Of a stretch of DNA of 64,000 nucleotides, positions 12,601-25,100 are shown in pieces; within the stretch, counting starts at the first letter, position 1; every line of letters starts with the position of its first letter. A program made the translations under genes and the position numbers. The DNA comes from Symbiodinium natans (lineage: Eukaryota; Sar; Dinophyceae; Suessiales; Symbiodiniaceae): the NCBI GenBank assembly GCA_905221605.1, contig CAJNDS010002301.1, positions 1,406,692 to 1,470,691 on the forward strand. Reading direction: 5' to 3'. The notes beneath the pieces are model-generated. The model did no database searches and was not told the DNA's origin. It was given only the letters and a program-made list of their open reading frames with translations.

Positions 12601-15425
12601 AACAGGCGGCATGCTCCTTCATGGAAGCCCAGCGGCACCTGCGGACACAAACAGGCGCCACCTGGGTCAAGTACATCGTGTGTTAGGATCTGCCCCTCCC
12701 CGGAAGTCGACAGGGCCTCTGAACAAGAGCTGGGTGTATGTAGGACCTTGGGGGATGTTTCCCTTACATGGGCTTTACAGGGGATTTGGGGAGCTTGTTA
12801 GCTTGGAATATCTTCGAACATGCTCAGCTTGTTTTCGAGGCTGGGCTGACTTGGTGATAGTCTTGCTGGAGCCTTTTCTGATATCTTAGTGGCAACTCTC
12901 GGTGTCTGGGGGGTTTAGGTAGGGCTGAAGTTTTGGGTGAGAGGGCTTTCAAACCCTAAACAGCACGGTCTCCACAAGCACAGGAAGTTTGGGCGCTGGT
13001 GGGCTGTAGGGTTCCAAAATAGAAATTCGGTTGTATAGGTTTCTTTCTATATCAAACTTAGCTCTGTAAACCCTAAAGCCTAAACCCTAAACCCTAAACC
13101 CCCCAAGTACACGAAACGCAGCGCCAGGCGCCACCAGCGCCAGCGCTCCTGCCACCCAGCCAGCTGTCGGTGGGGCGGTGGCAGTCCCAGGTGGGGGCGC
13201 AGGGTCATTAAACGATTAGGGTTTTAGGTTTCGGGTTTAGGGTTTAGGGTTTAGGGGTAGGGTTTAGGGTTTAGGGTGTTTGTTAGGCTTTAGGGTTTAG
13301 GGTTTAGGGTTTAGGGTTTAGGGTTTAGGGTTTGGGGTTTGGGGTTTAGGGTTTAGGGTTTAGGGTGAATGTCCTTCCCAGACAAACTAGCCCCTTCGTG
13401 TCGGCCCGTAGTTGGTCGCTTTTGTTAAGTCCCTAATCCCTATAACCCCGAATCTCTAAACTGTAATCCCTCAACCCGAAATCCTCAACCCTAGTGCCCT
13501 AGTGCGAGTGCAGAAGGTCTGTTTGTCCAGGAGTCCATCTGATTAAAAGCAAGCTCTGCTTAGTATGGTTTGGGGGGACACATTCTTCCGAGCCAGAGCT
13601 CTAGCTCGACCCTCTCGGTAAGCCCTCTTGCTCCATGAAAGGTCAGGAGTTGCAGAAACGAGCCTCATCAGCCTCCATACCGCAAACCTTCTATATCGCC
13701 ACCCTGCCATGTCTCACCTCCCCCCCGCGGCAAGCATGGATATGCCAAAAAAAGCAGTGAACTTGTAGGGTTGAGGGTGTTTTTTCTTGGGGGGGGGGGG
13801 GGGTTTTCATGCTTTTTGCATATTAGAGTCTTCTCCTAAGGTACCTTGCCTTTGTAAGCCCTATGCCCGACACCCTCTCCCCACACCCGAGACCCTAAAC
13901 CCTAAGCCCTAAGCCCTAAACCCTAAACCCTAATTAAACCCTAAACCCGAAAGCCCAACCCGAAACCCTCTGCCTGTAGGAGCCGATGCCGTCCTCGACA
14001 CAGGCGAGGGTGCCGCGGCACGGGAGCCCGAGACCCAGCTTATTTGGGAGGAATATATATATATATATTTATTTATTTATTTGTATATATATATATACAT
14101 ATATATATATATACATGTATGTGTATATATATATATATATGTATGTACATATTATGTGTATACATGCATATGTACTCATATATATATATATATATCTGTA
14201 TGCACTTGTTGTTTGCGGGCTTATTCGTGTGTATTGATTTTATTTGCATTTTGATTTCCTCGCTCTTTTTAGCAGGCATACATGACAGAAGAACGAGAGA
14301 AGAAGAAGACAAGTAACAAGAGTAGTGTGAAGAGCGAGGGCGAGGGCGGGAGCATGGCAGGAGGCGGGTGGAGGACAGTGAAAAGCACAGTGGTGGCCGT
14401 GCTTCGCATTTTCTACAACTCCGCTTGGACTTCCCTTATGCCCCTCTCATAGCCCTTACCCCCCCCCCCCCCCCTGTAGCCCCTGTTCTCGCCCTTAGAC
14501 CACCCCCTTAACTCCGGGGGTGTGCGTGCTGCAATTGGGGAAGTGGTGCTGCCCGGAACCTTGAGAGGCCTAACCAAAGGAGCAGAGGGGCGATCCCTGC
14601 AACCGTAAACCCATTCCTCCACATACCTTGGGATGTTCCCCCATACTAGCAACAGGCCTTAATGGGCATTATATGTGGGGTCTTGTAATCCCCAATAAGG
14701 GCTGTTAGTAGAAGGGGGCACATCCCAACACATTCCCAAAGCCCCAACCCCTAAACCCCCAATCCCTATGCTCCTATATGCCTCAAACCTGCAGGGTTGA
14801 GGGCTTACGCACCCCATAAGGCCCCCCTGAACACCTAAACCCCCAGACTCCCGTTCTAAACCCTAAACCCTAAACCCTAAACCCTAAACCCTAAACCCTA
14901 AACCCCAAACCCTAAACCCTAAACCCTAAACCCTAAACCCTAAACCTCTGCTCCTCCCCTGAGGCCGAGTCAAGGCCTCTTCATTCTCGAGTTGAAGCAC
15001 AGCCCGGCACTGAATGTGACGAGGGGGGGGGTGGGGGGTTGCGAATATACGGGGGTTGACGTCCCCCCCCCCCTCCCCCAATAGGGTTTAGGGTTTAGGC
15101 TTGGGGGTTCAGGGAAGAGGGTTGTACGATATTCAGGAGTGCCTTTTGGGGTCCTTACTATAAGGGAATCCTACTATTTGCTGGTCTTGAGGGTTTCGGG
15201 CTGAGGGCTTAGTGTTTACGGGCTAGGTGTTGGAGCGTAGGGCTCACTAGCCACAGCCGAGCCCGATAGGTGCCAACCCTACGACATTCCAACCCCTCAA
15301 CTAAAACATAGTTCGCCTGTGAGCCGTGAGCCCTGGAATCCGTCCATCTCTAAATAGGCCCGCCTGTCTGGAAGCCCGAGCGGCTACACCGCGAGCTGCG
15401 AGACGTGCAAAGTGCGATGTAACCT

Positions 15426-15468
<43 letters not shown>

Positions 15469-16337
15469 CTTGTACAAGTAAACAGCAGGGCCGGCTGAGA
15501 CATCTGGCATGAAGATGCGGCTCCCAGGCGACGACAAGCAGAACTTCATCTACTCCTCGGATGGCATGCAGGTGGGGATCCTTCTGAATCGTTTCCCCAG
15601 AAGATGTGGGGGGTTTTGCGATATTAGGGGGTACCTTATTGAGGTCCTTATATTATAGTATGAGGGGACAAAACCTACTTGGGGGTCTAAGAACATGCCA
15701 CCCTGCGAACATGCCAGCGCCATGCTGCGGCTACGCGCGGTCGAGATCTGGGTGATTTCGGGTTTAAGGTTTTTTTGTTTTTTTGCGTTTAGGGTTTAAG
15801 GCTTTTTTTGAAGGCTTGTGAGACAGTAAGACCCCCATGGCCAGGTCATCGACGTGTGCAAGAAAGTCTTGGAGCAGGGGTGGGAATCTCAGGTCATTGT
15901 TGCAAAACAATGCAAAGCAGCTTTGCATGTGCGTTTGGGACTTTAGGGTTTATAGAGTCTAGGGTAAACCTTATAAGGGTTGGTGTATCTGCATCGGAGA
16001 CCACGTGAGGCTGCAAAGTTTAGCGGACGTGCCGCAGCTGGATGCATTGGTCTGGAGCCAAGGGGGCCGTAATATAAGGGCCTTGATAATTAGAATGGGG
16101 TTTTGGGTTTCGGGTTTCGGGTTAGGGTTTTAGGGGCCTGAGTAGTCAGAGAGAGAAGGGCTTTGGGGGGTCAGTATAGTACAAATATAAAGGGGCCACA
16201 AGGGAAAGCGATTTGTAGTGATTCCGAACCCTGTATTGCTGGCATTGCTCCCTTTGCTGTTTGGAGCCTTTCCCAGGTGGTGCTTGCCTAAACAACCTGT
16301 CACTCTGTACCGCACTTCATTGAAGTATACACAGGTG

Positions 16338-16373
<36 letters not shown>

Positions 16374-19075
16374 CAGATATATATATATATATATACAGCC
16401 ATGGCCGTTTGCCTATCCTCAACAAGTCAGACCCGAAAGTATTGACTGTCCGCAGGTGGTGCCACAGCTCTTTCGCACGGTAGTCCACAAGCAGGCCTGA
16501 TCCTAAACTCTACGCCCCAAGCCCAAACCCGACTCCCTAGATCCATAAAGCCTCAGCTCTAAAGCCCTATACCCGAACCCCTAAAACCCTTCACTCTCCC
16601 CTCCAAGCTAGAATTATTCCGACCCCCCCCCCCCCCCCCCCCCCTAAACTATAATCCACGATTTCAGGTATGAGGGCTTGTATAGGCTTTCAGAGCCTAA
16701 GCTGCAAATCGACGCGGCCCCAACCAAAAAAAATGAGAAATGGACGGCCCGAAAAAGACGACCGACTCAACCATGGAGCCCATCCACTTTGGATCCACAA
16801 AAATCCTGAAGCCCCTAAACCTTAAGCCTTAAACCCTAAATCCTAAACCCTAAACGCTAGAAGCCTAAACCCTTGTAAACCCTAAACACCCCACCCTGAG
16901 CCCCGAGCCTGAAGCCTCAACCTTGCTAGGAGCCAGAGTAGGCTCCCTTCGAACTGTTGTTTCCAGTGGCTGAGTTGGGGTCACTAGGGAGCTTCGGGAT
17001 CACGATCCGAGACCCAGGAACTACTCTACTTGATCAAATGCAGAAGTGCTACGGTACATGAAATTCTCAGCTTTGGTAGTATTGAAAAAATGACTTGCTT
17101 GTTTTTTGGAGGGTTCAGGGTATGGGGTTCCCTAAAACCCTAAAAGGGTTGAGGGTTTAGGCATCCAGGGGCCCCTGATCGTTTTTTTTTTTTTGTGGGG
17201 GGGCTTGGAGGCTTTGGTGGATGTTTTGGAAAGCTGGTCGTTCAGGCCCGACTTCAAGCCCCGAAAAGGCCCATAGGCCCAATAGCTAAGCCCTGTACAC
17301 CCAACAACTTGTCAACCCCTAGCCCTAAACCCCTAAACCCTGAACCCTGAAGCTGAAGCCTAAACCCTAAACCCTAAACCCTAAACCCTAAACCCTAAAC
17401 CCTAAACCCTAAACGTCGAGGTGCTCAGCACGGTGGACGCCACCGAGCCATGGGTCCGATCTCTCGGACTTAGGGCTTGGCTCCGGCTTCTAATTCCGCC
17501 CCGAACCTGTCCGACTTGCCCCAGACCTTCATGGCTTTTGATACGGAATTGGGTTTAGGGTTTAGGGTTTAGGGTTTAGGTTTTAGGGAATTGGGTTCCT
17601 CTTCCCAGACTCAGACTAGTTCCCACCCTAAGAATGAGAATTTGAAGCCCAGTATTGTTGTGAGTTCCTTGAAGGTCCCAGGCGCGCGACACCTCACCTC
17701 CTTTGTGCGCGACCTCCTTTGTGCGCCACTAGATCCCGTTCACCCTCCAGCCCTGACCAATATTCTCATGAGGATTTGGGGTTAAGGCGTTAGGGTTTAG
17801 GTTCAGGATTTCGGGTAGGACGCGGGACATAAAACCCTACACCCTAAACCCCAAACCCTAATTAAAGCCTAAACCCTAACCCTAAACCCCAAACCCTAAA
17901 CCCTAAACCCTAACCCTAAACCCTATTGGGGCATGCAAAGGTCATGCAGCGGCGCGAGGCCCTGGTCGAGAAGCTGGAGCGGACCTTGCCCGCGCTCGCG
18001 GAGCAGGGGCGCCCAGAGGGCCTTCGCGGCAGGGTTTAGGGTTTAGGGTTTAGGGTATAGGGTTTAGGGTTTAGGAATTAGGGTTTAGGGTTTAGGGTTT
18101 AGGGTTTAGGGTTTAGGGTTTAGGGTTTGGGACGACTGGGACGCCCCCAGTGGGCCCTTCTTCCCTTCCGCGTGGGGTGCTGGATTTTTCGTGGAAAATG
18201 CCAACAAACTATCCCCGAAGCCCTGAATCAGAAACCCTTTGCCCTCCGTAGCCTTCACAAAGGCAAAGTTCCTTCAGCCCTCGAGCTTCCGAAGCCCCTG
18301 AAGACTCCAAGCAACAGCCTCCAAAAACCGTTGGAAACCCATCTCTGTTTCTCTCTCTCTCTCTCTCTCCCTCGCTCTCTTCTGGTTTTTGTTTCTTTTA
18401 TCTCTCTTTGTCTCTCTCGTTGAAGGCTTATGGAGTTTTAGGGCTTAGGGGTTATAGAGTTTATAGGGTTTATAGGGTTTACAGGGTTTAGGGTTTATAG
18501 GGTTTATAGGGCTTAGGGCTTATGTAGCACAGCGCCAAAAGGCGCGAACGCACGTCTTCAGCTAACCCAAGGGCACCAGGCCACAAAGTCATGTTGCATG
18601 CTGGCTTTGGCTCTGGAGGCCAGGCTCAAACCTACCAAAAAACTTCGAAAACCCAAACCTTAAGCTTAAAAACCCCGAATGCTTAATTCAGTCAGTCTCT
18701 CTTCAGGTTCCTTCAGCTCTTTGAGCCTTATGAAAGCTTGCTGCGTTTTGTCCTCAGCTTCGAGCGAGACTTTGGCATTGCTCTCGGTACTTGTGCACGG
18801 GGAATAGGGGTATATAGGAAGTAGAAGGGATAGTCTTGGTACTTGTGTAGGCGCGCCGTTATGATAGTTGTGGTCGAAGCACTGCCGAAACGTCACGATA
18901 TGGGCCTCCTCTTACAGCAAGCTTTCCGCCAGTGCCTCAGGACTGGATCCAGCCGAATATGCAGATGGCCCAGCAGCAGATGAGCATGAAGCAACTGCAA
19001 CTTTCTGGACAGTTGGCTGCCGCCAAGGACGTTTGACAGTTGAAAGCATAATCATCGCCCGGCAGAGCCCACAAG

Positions 19076-19122
<47 letters not shown>

Positions 19123-22100
19123 CAACCCTGCAACCCCAAACCCTAATTAGAGCCCAGGTCAAAGAGAAGACAGCGGCAGAAATATCCACAGATGAGCGCC
19201 GGCCTCGAGCCGGGCCTTAGCAGAATAATTGGCCTCCTGAGCCCTATATACCCCTTTGTAATCTCTGAAGCCTGTTTAGGCCGGAAACTGCGAGCAGTTT
19301 AGGGGCTGCTGTGGACTGGGGGAGTTGGGGTCTTAGGAGCATTCGGGTTTAGGGTACAGCGCCTGCGAGCACTTGGGTCCAATCTCCGCGCTCAGCCCAA
19401 GTTTGTCCCAGGGCTAAGCAGTTCATCCTGGAGCACATGGATGAGGAGCCGGGACCCTATAGAAGATGCTGGGGCGAGGCCAACATCAAGTGGAGGTGAC
19501 GGACCCATTATTGAAATAACCTCCCCTCCCCACCCGAAAAAAGACACGCAACAAACCAAGGACGAAAACATGCTCCCACGCACATGTCACACACCCTCTC
19601 CCCTAGGTGCTGATTCAAAGGGGCCTAAGATTACTAGGAGTTAGGACCGAGTTGGAGGTATAGAGGGTATCTTCAGTGCTTGGGGCGTCTTGGGAGGGTT
19701 TCGGGCGCCATTGTTTAGGTCCCCAGGAACTTATGGCCGCATGATACAGGATTTGGGGATGGAGGATTTCAGGCCTTTGTCTGTTGAGAAGCTTCTAGGA
19801 TTTGTTTAACGTGCTCTTTTATGTTTTCTCGATCTTCTCCGATGTTCGGATTTAGGGCTTCCATTTGGCCTCCCAGCCACGCATTGAGGCAGAAGGTCTT
19901 GGATGCCATCCCGGACACAACGGCCCCTCGCCTGCATCTTCTCGAAGTCGGGGGGGCGCCGAAAAGCAGGGGTTAGGGTTTAGGGTTTAGGGTTAGGGAG
20001 ATAGAGATTGGGATGTTCCACCTTCATACTGACAGTCCTTAAGTAAATCCTAAACCCTAAACCCAAAACCCCAAACCCCACTGCCATACGTGGCAGGTCG
20101 TCGGGCTTTTCGAGATCCACTGCTCTGAGATTCGGAAGGTGCTGGCCCAGAGCCCAGCGACGTTTTGTAGGAAGGGTTTAAAGGTTTGGGGTGTAGGGTT
20201 AGGGTTTAGGGTTTAAGGGTTTAAGGGTTACTATGCCCTTAAACCCCAATACCCGACCTGGTGCCTTCAATACCCGGCAACATCACCACACGGTAGGCCC
20301 CCACCGGCTTCCAATTGGTAAGGGACTAAGAAAATCTCACAGAGGAACTCGCATAAAACCGCATGAGAACAGCTTGGATAGCCCCTGAAAAAGCATGCCC
20401 GATTGTAGGTTCTTGTTCTAAGCCCACCCTACCTTGTGAGTTTCTATTTCTTCACCTAGACGCTAAGCCCTAAACCCTAAACCCTAAATTTCCACCCCAA
20501 CCCCCCCCCCCCCCCCCCCCCCCCATAAGGCCAGCCGTCACCGCAAGATCGCTGAGCTTTTGGCTTGGCCCTCAAAACTCCGAGATTCGGTTTAGGGTTT
20601 AGGGTTTAGGGTGGGTTTCGGGTCAGTAGGGGAGTTAGGACACTACGGAAGAGGTGCCCAAGATGGCCTCTTACAGAGGGATTGAAGGTGCTTAGCCCGG
20701 GGCCCAGAATCCCATTTTCTCAGCTGGGGCTAATCTAGATTTTTTGGGGTGGTTTGGGTTTAGGGTTTAGGGTTTAGGGTTTAGGGTTTAGGGTTTAGGG
20801 TTTAGGGTTTAGGGTTTAGGGTTTAGGGTTTAGGGTTTAGGGTTTAGGGTTTAGGGTTTAGGGTTTAGGGTTTAGGGTTTGAGGGTTTAGGGTTTAGGGT
20901 TTAGGGTTTAGGGTTTAGGGTTTAGGGTTTAGGGTTTAGGGTTTAGGGTTTAGGGTTTAGGGTTTAGGGTTTAGGGTTTAGGGCAAGGGGTTCGGGATCT
21001 CCACTGCCGGCCGAGAGGGTATTGTAGCTTTCGGTTTGCTTCCAGCACTTGTGGGGCATATGGGCGTTCTAAACGACCGCGATCACGATCATGGTTGAGC
21101 TCGCTCCCGATGCCAGCGGTTCGCAAGAAATATCAAGCTGAGCAGCTCACACCCACACCACACAACGCCCTAAGGGTCCATGTACTTGTAAAGTGAATAC
21201 CTGGGCCCTAAAGCTACTATGTGGTAAGCTCCTGAAAGCCCAAGTACGTCCTCTATAGGTGCATGGGCAAGGGAAGCATATTAGTGTTTTTTCGCTCCTT
21301 TTCGTCGAAAATCACCTGGGCTGCTCGTCTCCTTGACAGGAGGAGATGCTGCTGCACCGTTTCCGGGAGAGTGCTCAAGAAGTGGCGGCCCGACCCGCCT
21401 GGTTGAGGGCAACTACCCTAAAGCCCTAAACCCCAAACCCTAAACCCTACACTGACAACCTAAAGCCCTAAACCCTACACCCTAAATCCCTAAAGCGCCA
21501 AACCCTAAACCATCCGCCCTGCCCCTTTTTCGGCGCACCCTAAGCCTATAAGGCCTCATAGGCCCCCCAAAGCCCACCGAGACATCCCACAGCCCCACAG
21601 CCAGGACATGTTCCAGGGTATCTTCGCGCAGCTGCGCAAGGCGCGGACCGCAGGGTTTAGGGTTTCGGGTGTAGGGTTAGGGTTTATGGCTTGGGGCACC
21701 TCTTCTTGCTTCTCTTGCACACAATATAGGCATCGCCAGAGTACCCCGAAAACGAAACTACAAAAGGGCACCCCGCCTTTAGAATCACTATCAATGCTAT
21801 CCTGGAATACAAAGTTGCCCCATTCTCATGAGAATAAATGGGCTCTCACCATCCCCCCAAAAACCGAGTCCCGGCTTTCATCTTCCACCCCAAACCCTAA
21901 ACACCAAACATCCCCAAACCCAAAACCCTGAACCCTAAACCCCAAACCCTAAACCCCAAACCCCTAAACCCTAAACCCTAAACCCTACACCCCAGAATCT
22001 CAGCTTTGTGATTGTATGTCGTTCCATGCACGCGCGCGTAGGCGCCGAAGAACATCGAGCAGTCCACCGAGCTCCGCGAGTTCATGAGTTTGGGGCTGAG

Positions 22101-25100
22101 CTTGAGGGTTTAGGGTTTAGGGTTTAGGGTTTAGGGTTTAGGGCTAAACCCTACAGGCCCGAAACCTTGCCCGGGGGTTGACCAAGCGATCTTCAGGTTC
22201 CAGCCCACTCTTGCAGGGCACCGCGCATGCAAGTATGAAAGGGAGACCCTGAGTCTCGGAAAGTCCCCACAATGTGCATGTACACATGCATACCTACACA
22301 TACCTTTGCATATACATGCACACATAGTATTTGCATTTGTGTATATATATATATATATACAGAGAGAGAGAGCATGTATTTGCATATCTGTAGATGTGTA
22401 TTCGTTTAGATGAGATCTATGTACATCTATAAAGGCAGATATTGCTTCGCTATACATACGCAGAGCCATGGAGCCAGCCCTAAGTACTCTCCCGCAGGTG
22501 GAGTGTCCGGGGAGGTGGCCAAGCGAGCACCCCGGGGTCAAGTTGCCCTTTCCTGGTGAATTGCGTGCATTTGGGGGTTCCGTCAGTCGGTGAAGATTAA
22601 CCCCGAAAAGGGTTTAGGGTTTAGGGTTTAGGGTTTAGGGTTTAGGGTTTAGGGTTTAGGGTTTAGGGTTTAGGGTTTAGGGTTTAGCGACTTCAATCGG
22701 GGTTCTAGCAGGGTCAGGGTGCAAGATCCAAGCTTTTGTGCTTTATAGGTGCTGATGGCTTTCGGGGGCTTGGGGCTGAAGTCCTAAAACCCTCCTACCC
22801 TACCCCACTACCCCCCACCCCCTCCCCCCCTACACGGGCATGCCCGAACCCGGGCATGCCCGAACCCCCCCTCCTACAAGCCGCTAATGCCAGAAGCCCG
22901 AAACAACCCCAAAAACCGAATCTGCGTAAGTGCACTCCGATAGGCACCGCGTTCTCCTAAAGAACCCGTGAACCTCTATTCCATAGGGTTTCGGCCCTTA
23001 GGGTTTATAGGGATTGTAAACGCTCAACCCCTACACCCCAAGCCCTAAAGCCTCTAAGTCATTTAACGTGGCCTTGCCGTGCTTGGGGTGGCTTGCTGAG
23101 GGCTGCCCCTGACATCAACAAGTGCATTCAGATCTACACCGTGCTCGTCTCAGAATTGCAAGTTCGTTGCTTGGAGTTTCAGATGGTATCCTGTGTCCCT
23201 CAACTCCCCGAAACCCTACACCCTACGCTCTAAACCCTAAGCCGACAACCCGAAACCCCAACCCTGAGGTCAATGCATATTTGGCATTTTCTGCGTCTGC
23301 TTTGCACCCAGGTGCTGGAAGGCTTTGCCGTCAAGCTGACGAACGTGCTGCCCTCATCTGTCTGGGGTTTTGGAGTTTTCGGGGTATTCGGGGATTTCGG
23401 GGTTTTGTGGGTTTTGGGGTCTTGGGGTTTTGTCCCCTTGCGCTCAGAAGTTCAGGGTGATTTGGGCTCAGGCTTCCGGTTTTTCCCCGGATCCGAGCCA
23501 CCGAAACGCCAACCCTAAACCCCAAACCCTGAACCCTCAACCCCTAAACTGCCCTAAACCCTTAACCCCAAACCCTAAAGCCAAAACCACTCTGGCCCTT
23601 AAAGGCTTACTTGGGCCTTCAAGGGGTTCCCATACAGTAGCTTTAGGGCCCAAATATGTACTATATGGCAAACCCTAAACCCTAAAGCCTTAACCCTAAA
23701 CCCTAAACCCTGAACCCTAAACCCTAAACCCTAAACCCTAAACCCAAACTTATGTGCTATATGGGTACATGGACACCTAGGGCTCCCCCTGTGGAGGATG
23801 ATGCCTACCAACGCTGGCGCGTCTTCGGCTGCCCCAAGCAGACCTTTGACCTCATGGCCCAGGCGGTCGCGGGGTGTACGGGGTTTACGGGGTTTAGGGT
23901 TTTGGGTTTTGGGTTTTGGGTTTGGGGCTCAAAGAGGGTCACAGAAACCTTTTTGCGGCGAGCCCTAGTTGAGCCCAAAGCCTGTCTTGAAAGGAGGTTC
24001 AAACTAGGCAAGCAGCTCAAACTCCAGTATAGGCCTTAATTCCATAAGGCTAAGGGACAACATGTTCTAGGCTTCTAGGTGCATGTGCCTGAGCCCTTAA
24101 ACCCTAAACCCTAACCTGGCAGCCACATCTCTTCCTCAACAGGTGGAGCATGAGCTTGGCAAGGCTGAGAAGGGCTACCTCAAGGAGATGCAGCAGGCCG
24201 GCACTGCACCAAGGCTTCGGCCCTTGGGGACCAAATGAACCCTAAAATTGGGGTCATATACCCCATACTTCTTATTAATTATTAATGGTATATTATGAAG
24301 AACCCTAAAATTGGGGTCATATACCCTATACTTCCTATGAATGGTATAGGAACCATAAACCCTTTTAGGCTTCATTTCGTCCCCGGGACTGGCACGTTGG
24401 AACAGCCCCCTGGTTCTTCGTAGGGGATGAGGGGAATTCGGGCCACCATATATACCCTTTAAGGGGTTACAGAGGGCACCTCGTTCCCTTGAGTCCCTAC
24501 GAAGAACCAGCCAGACAGTGGTTCCTTAGCTACTCTGCCTGCAAGGAGCAGTCCGATTTTGACGAGAATCTTGTTGATTTGGCAGGGCACCGAGAGCAGG
24601 AAACGTGCGAGGGTGGCATCATGCCGTGCAGAGGTTCCCGACTGTAGCTATCATGCAGGCACTGTGAGCCGTGAATGCAAGCATGCAATGCACAAGACGT
24701 GCAATGCTTGCCAGATCGCTACTTTGGGCAGTGTATGCTGATGCAGTGTGACACATGCGCAGAGCGGAACAAGGCCGGCATCGTGGACTCATTTGCTCAG
24801 TACTCCAACCTGGCAAACATCAAGGCCTCACTCAGCATTGCCCATGTTTCTGCAAGGGCGGCAGTTTAGTTCAGGTTCAGGTTTGTCTGACCGCGGCTTG
24901 CACAAGTTGAGGTTGCGTTTGCAATCCTTCCTGCAACACCAATCTCAAGTTGTTACTATCGAATTCTGCGTAGGGGATCCTGCACTTCCCCCACTCTAAC
25001 ACCCTCCTGCGCAGAATCAGCCCCCCAGATGAGTCAGAATCAAGCCGTAGCTGGGCCTTAGCTTGGGAAAGCTCATGCTTCGTGCTGGCGCAACATGGTC

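Noticed and set aside
20759-20983. True chromosome end
   Set aside because: Dynein exons continue on both sides, so the telomere-like array is interstitial.
24559-24741. 60-codon Cys-rich ORF
   Set aside because: Conflicts with the dynein exons at 24,546 and 24,747 in other frames; no splice or homology support.
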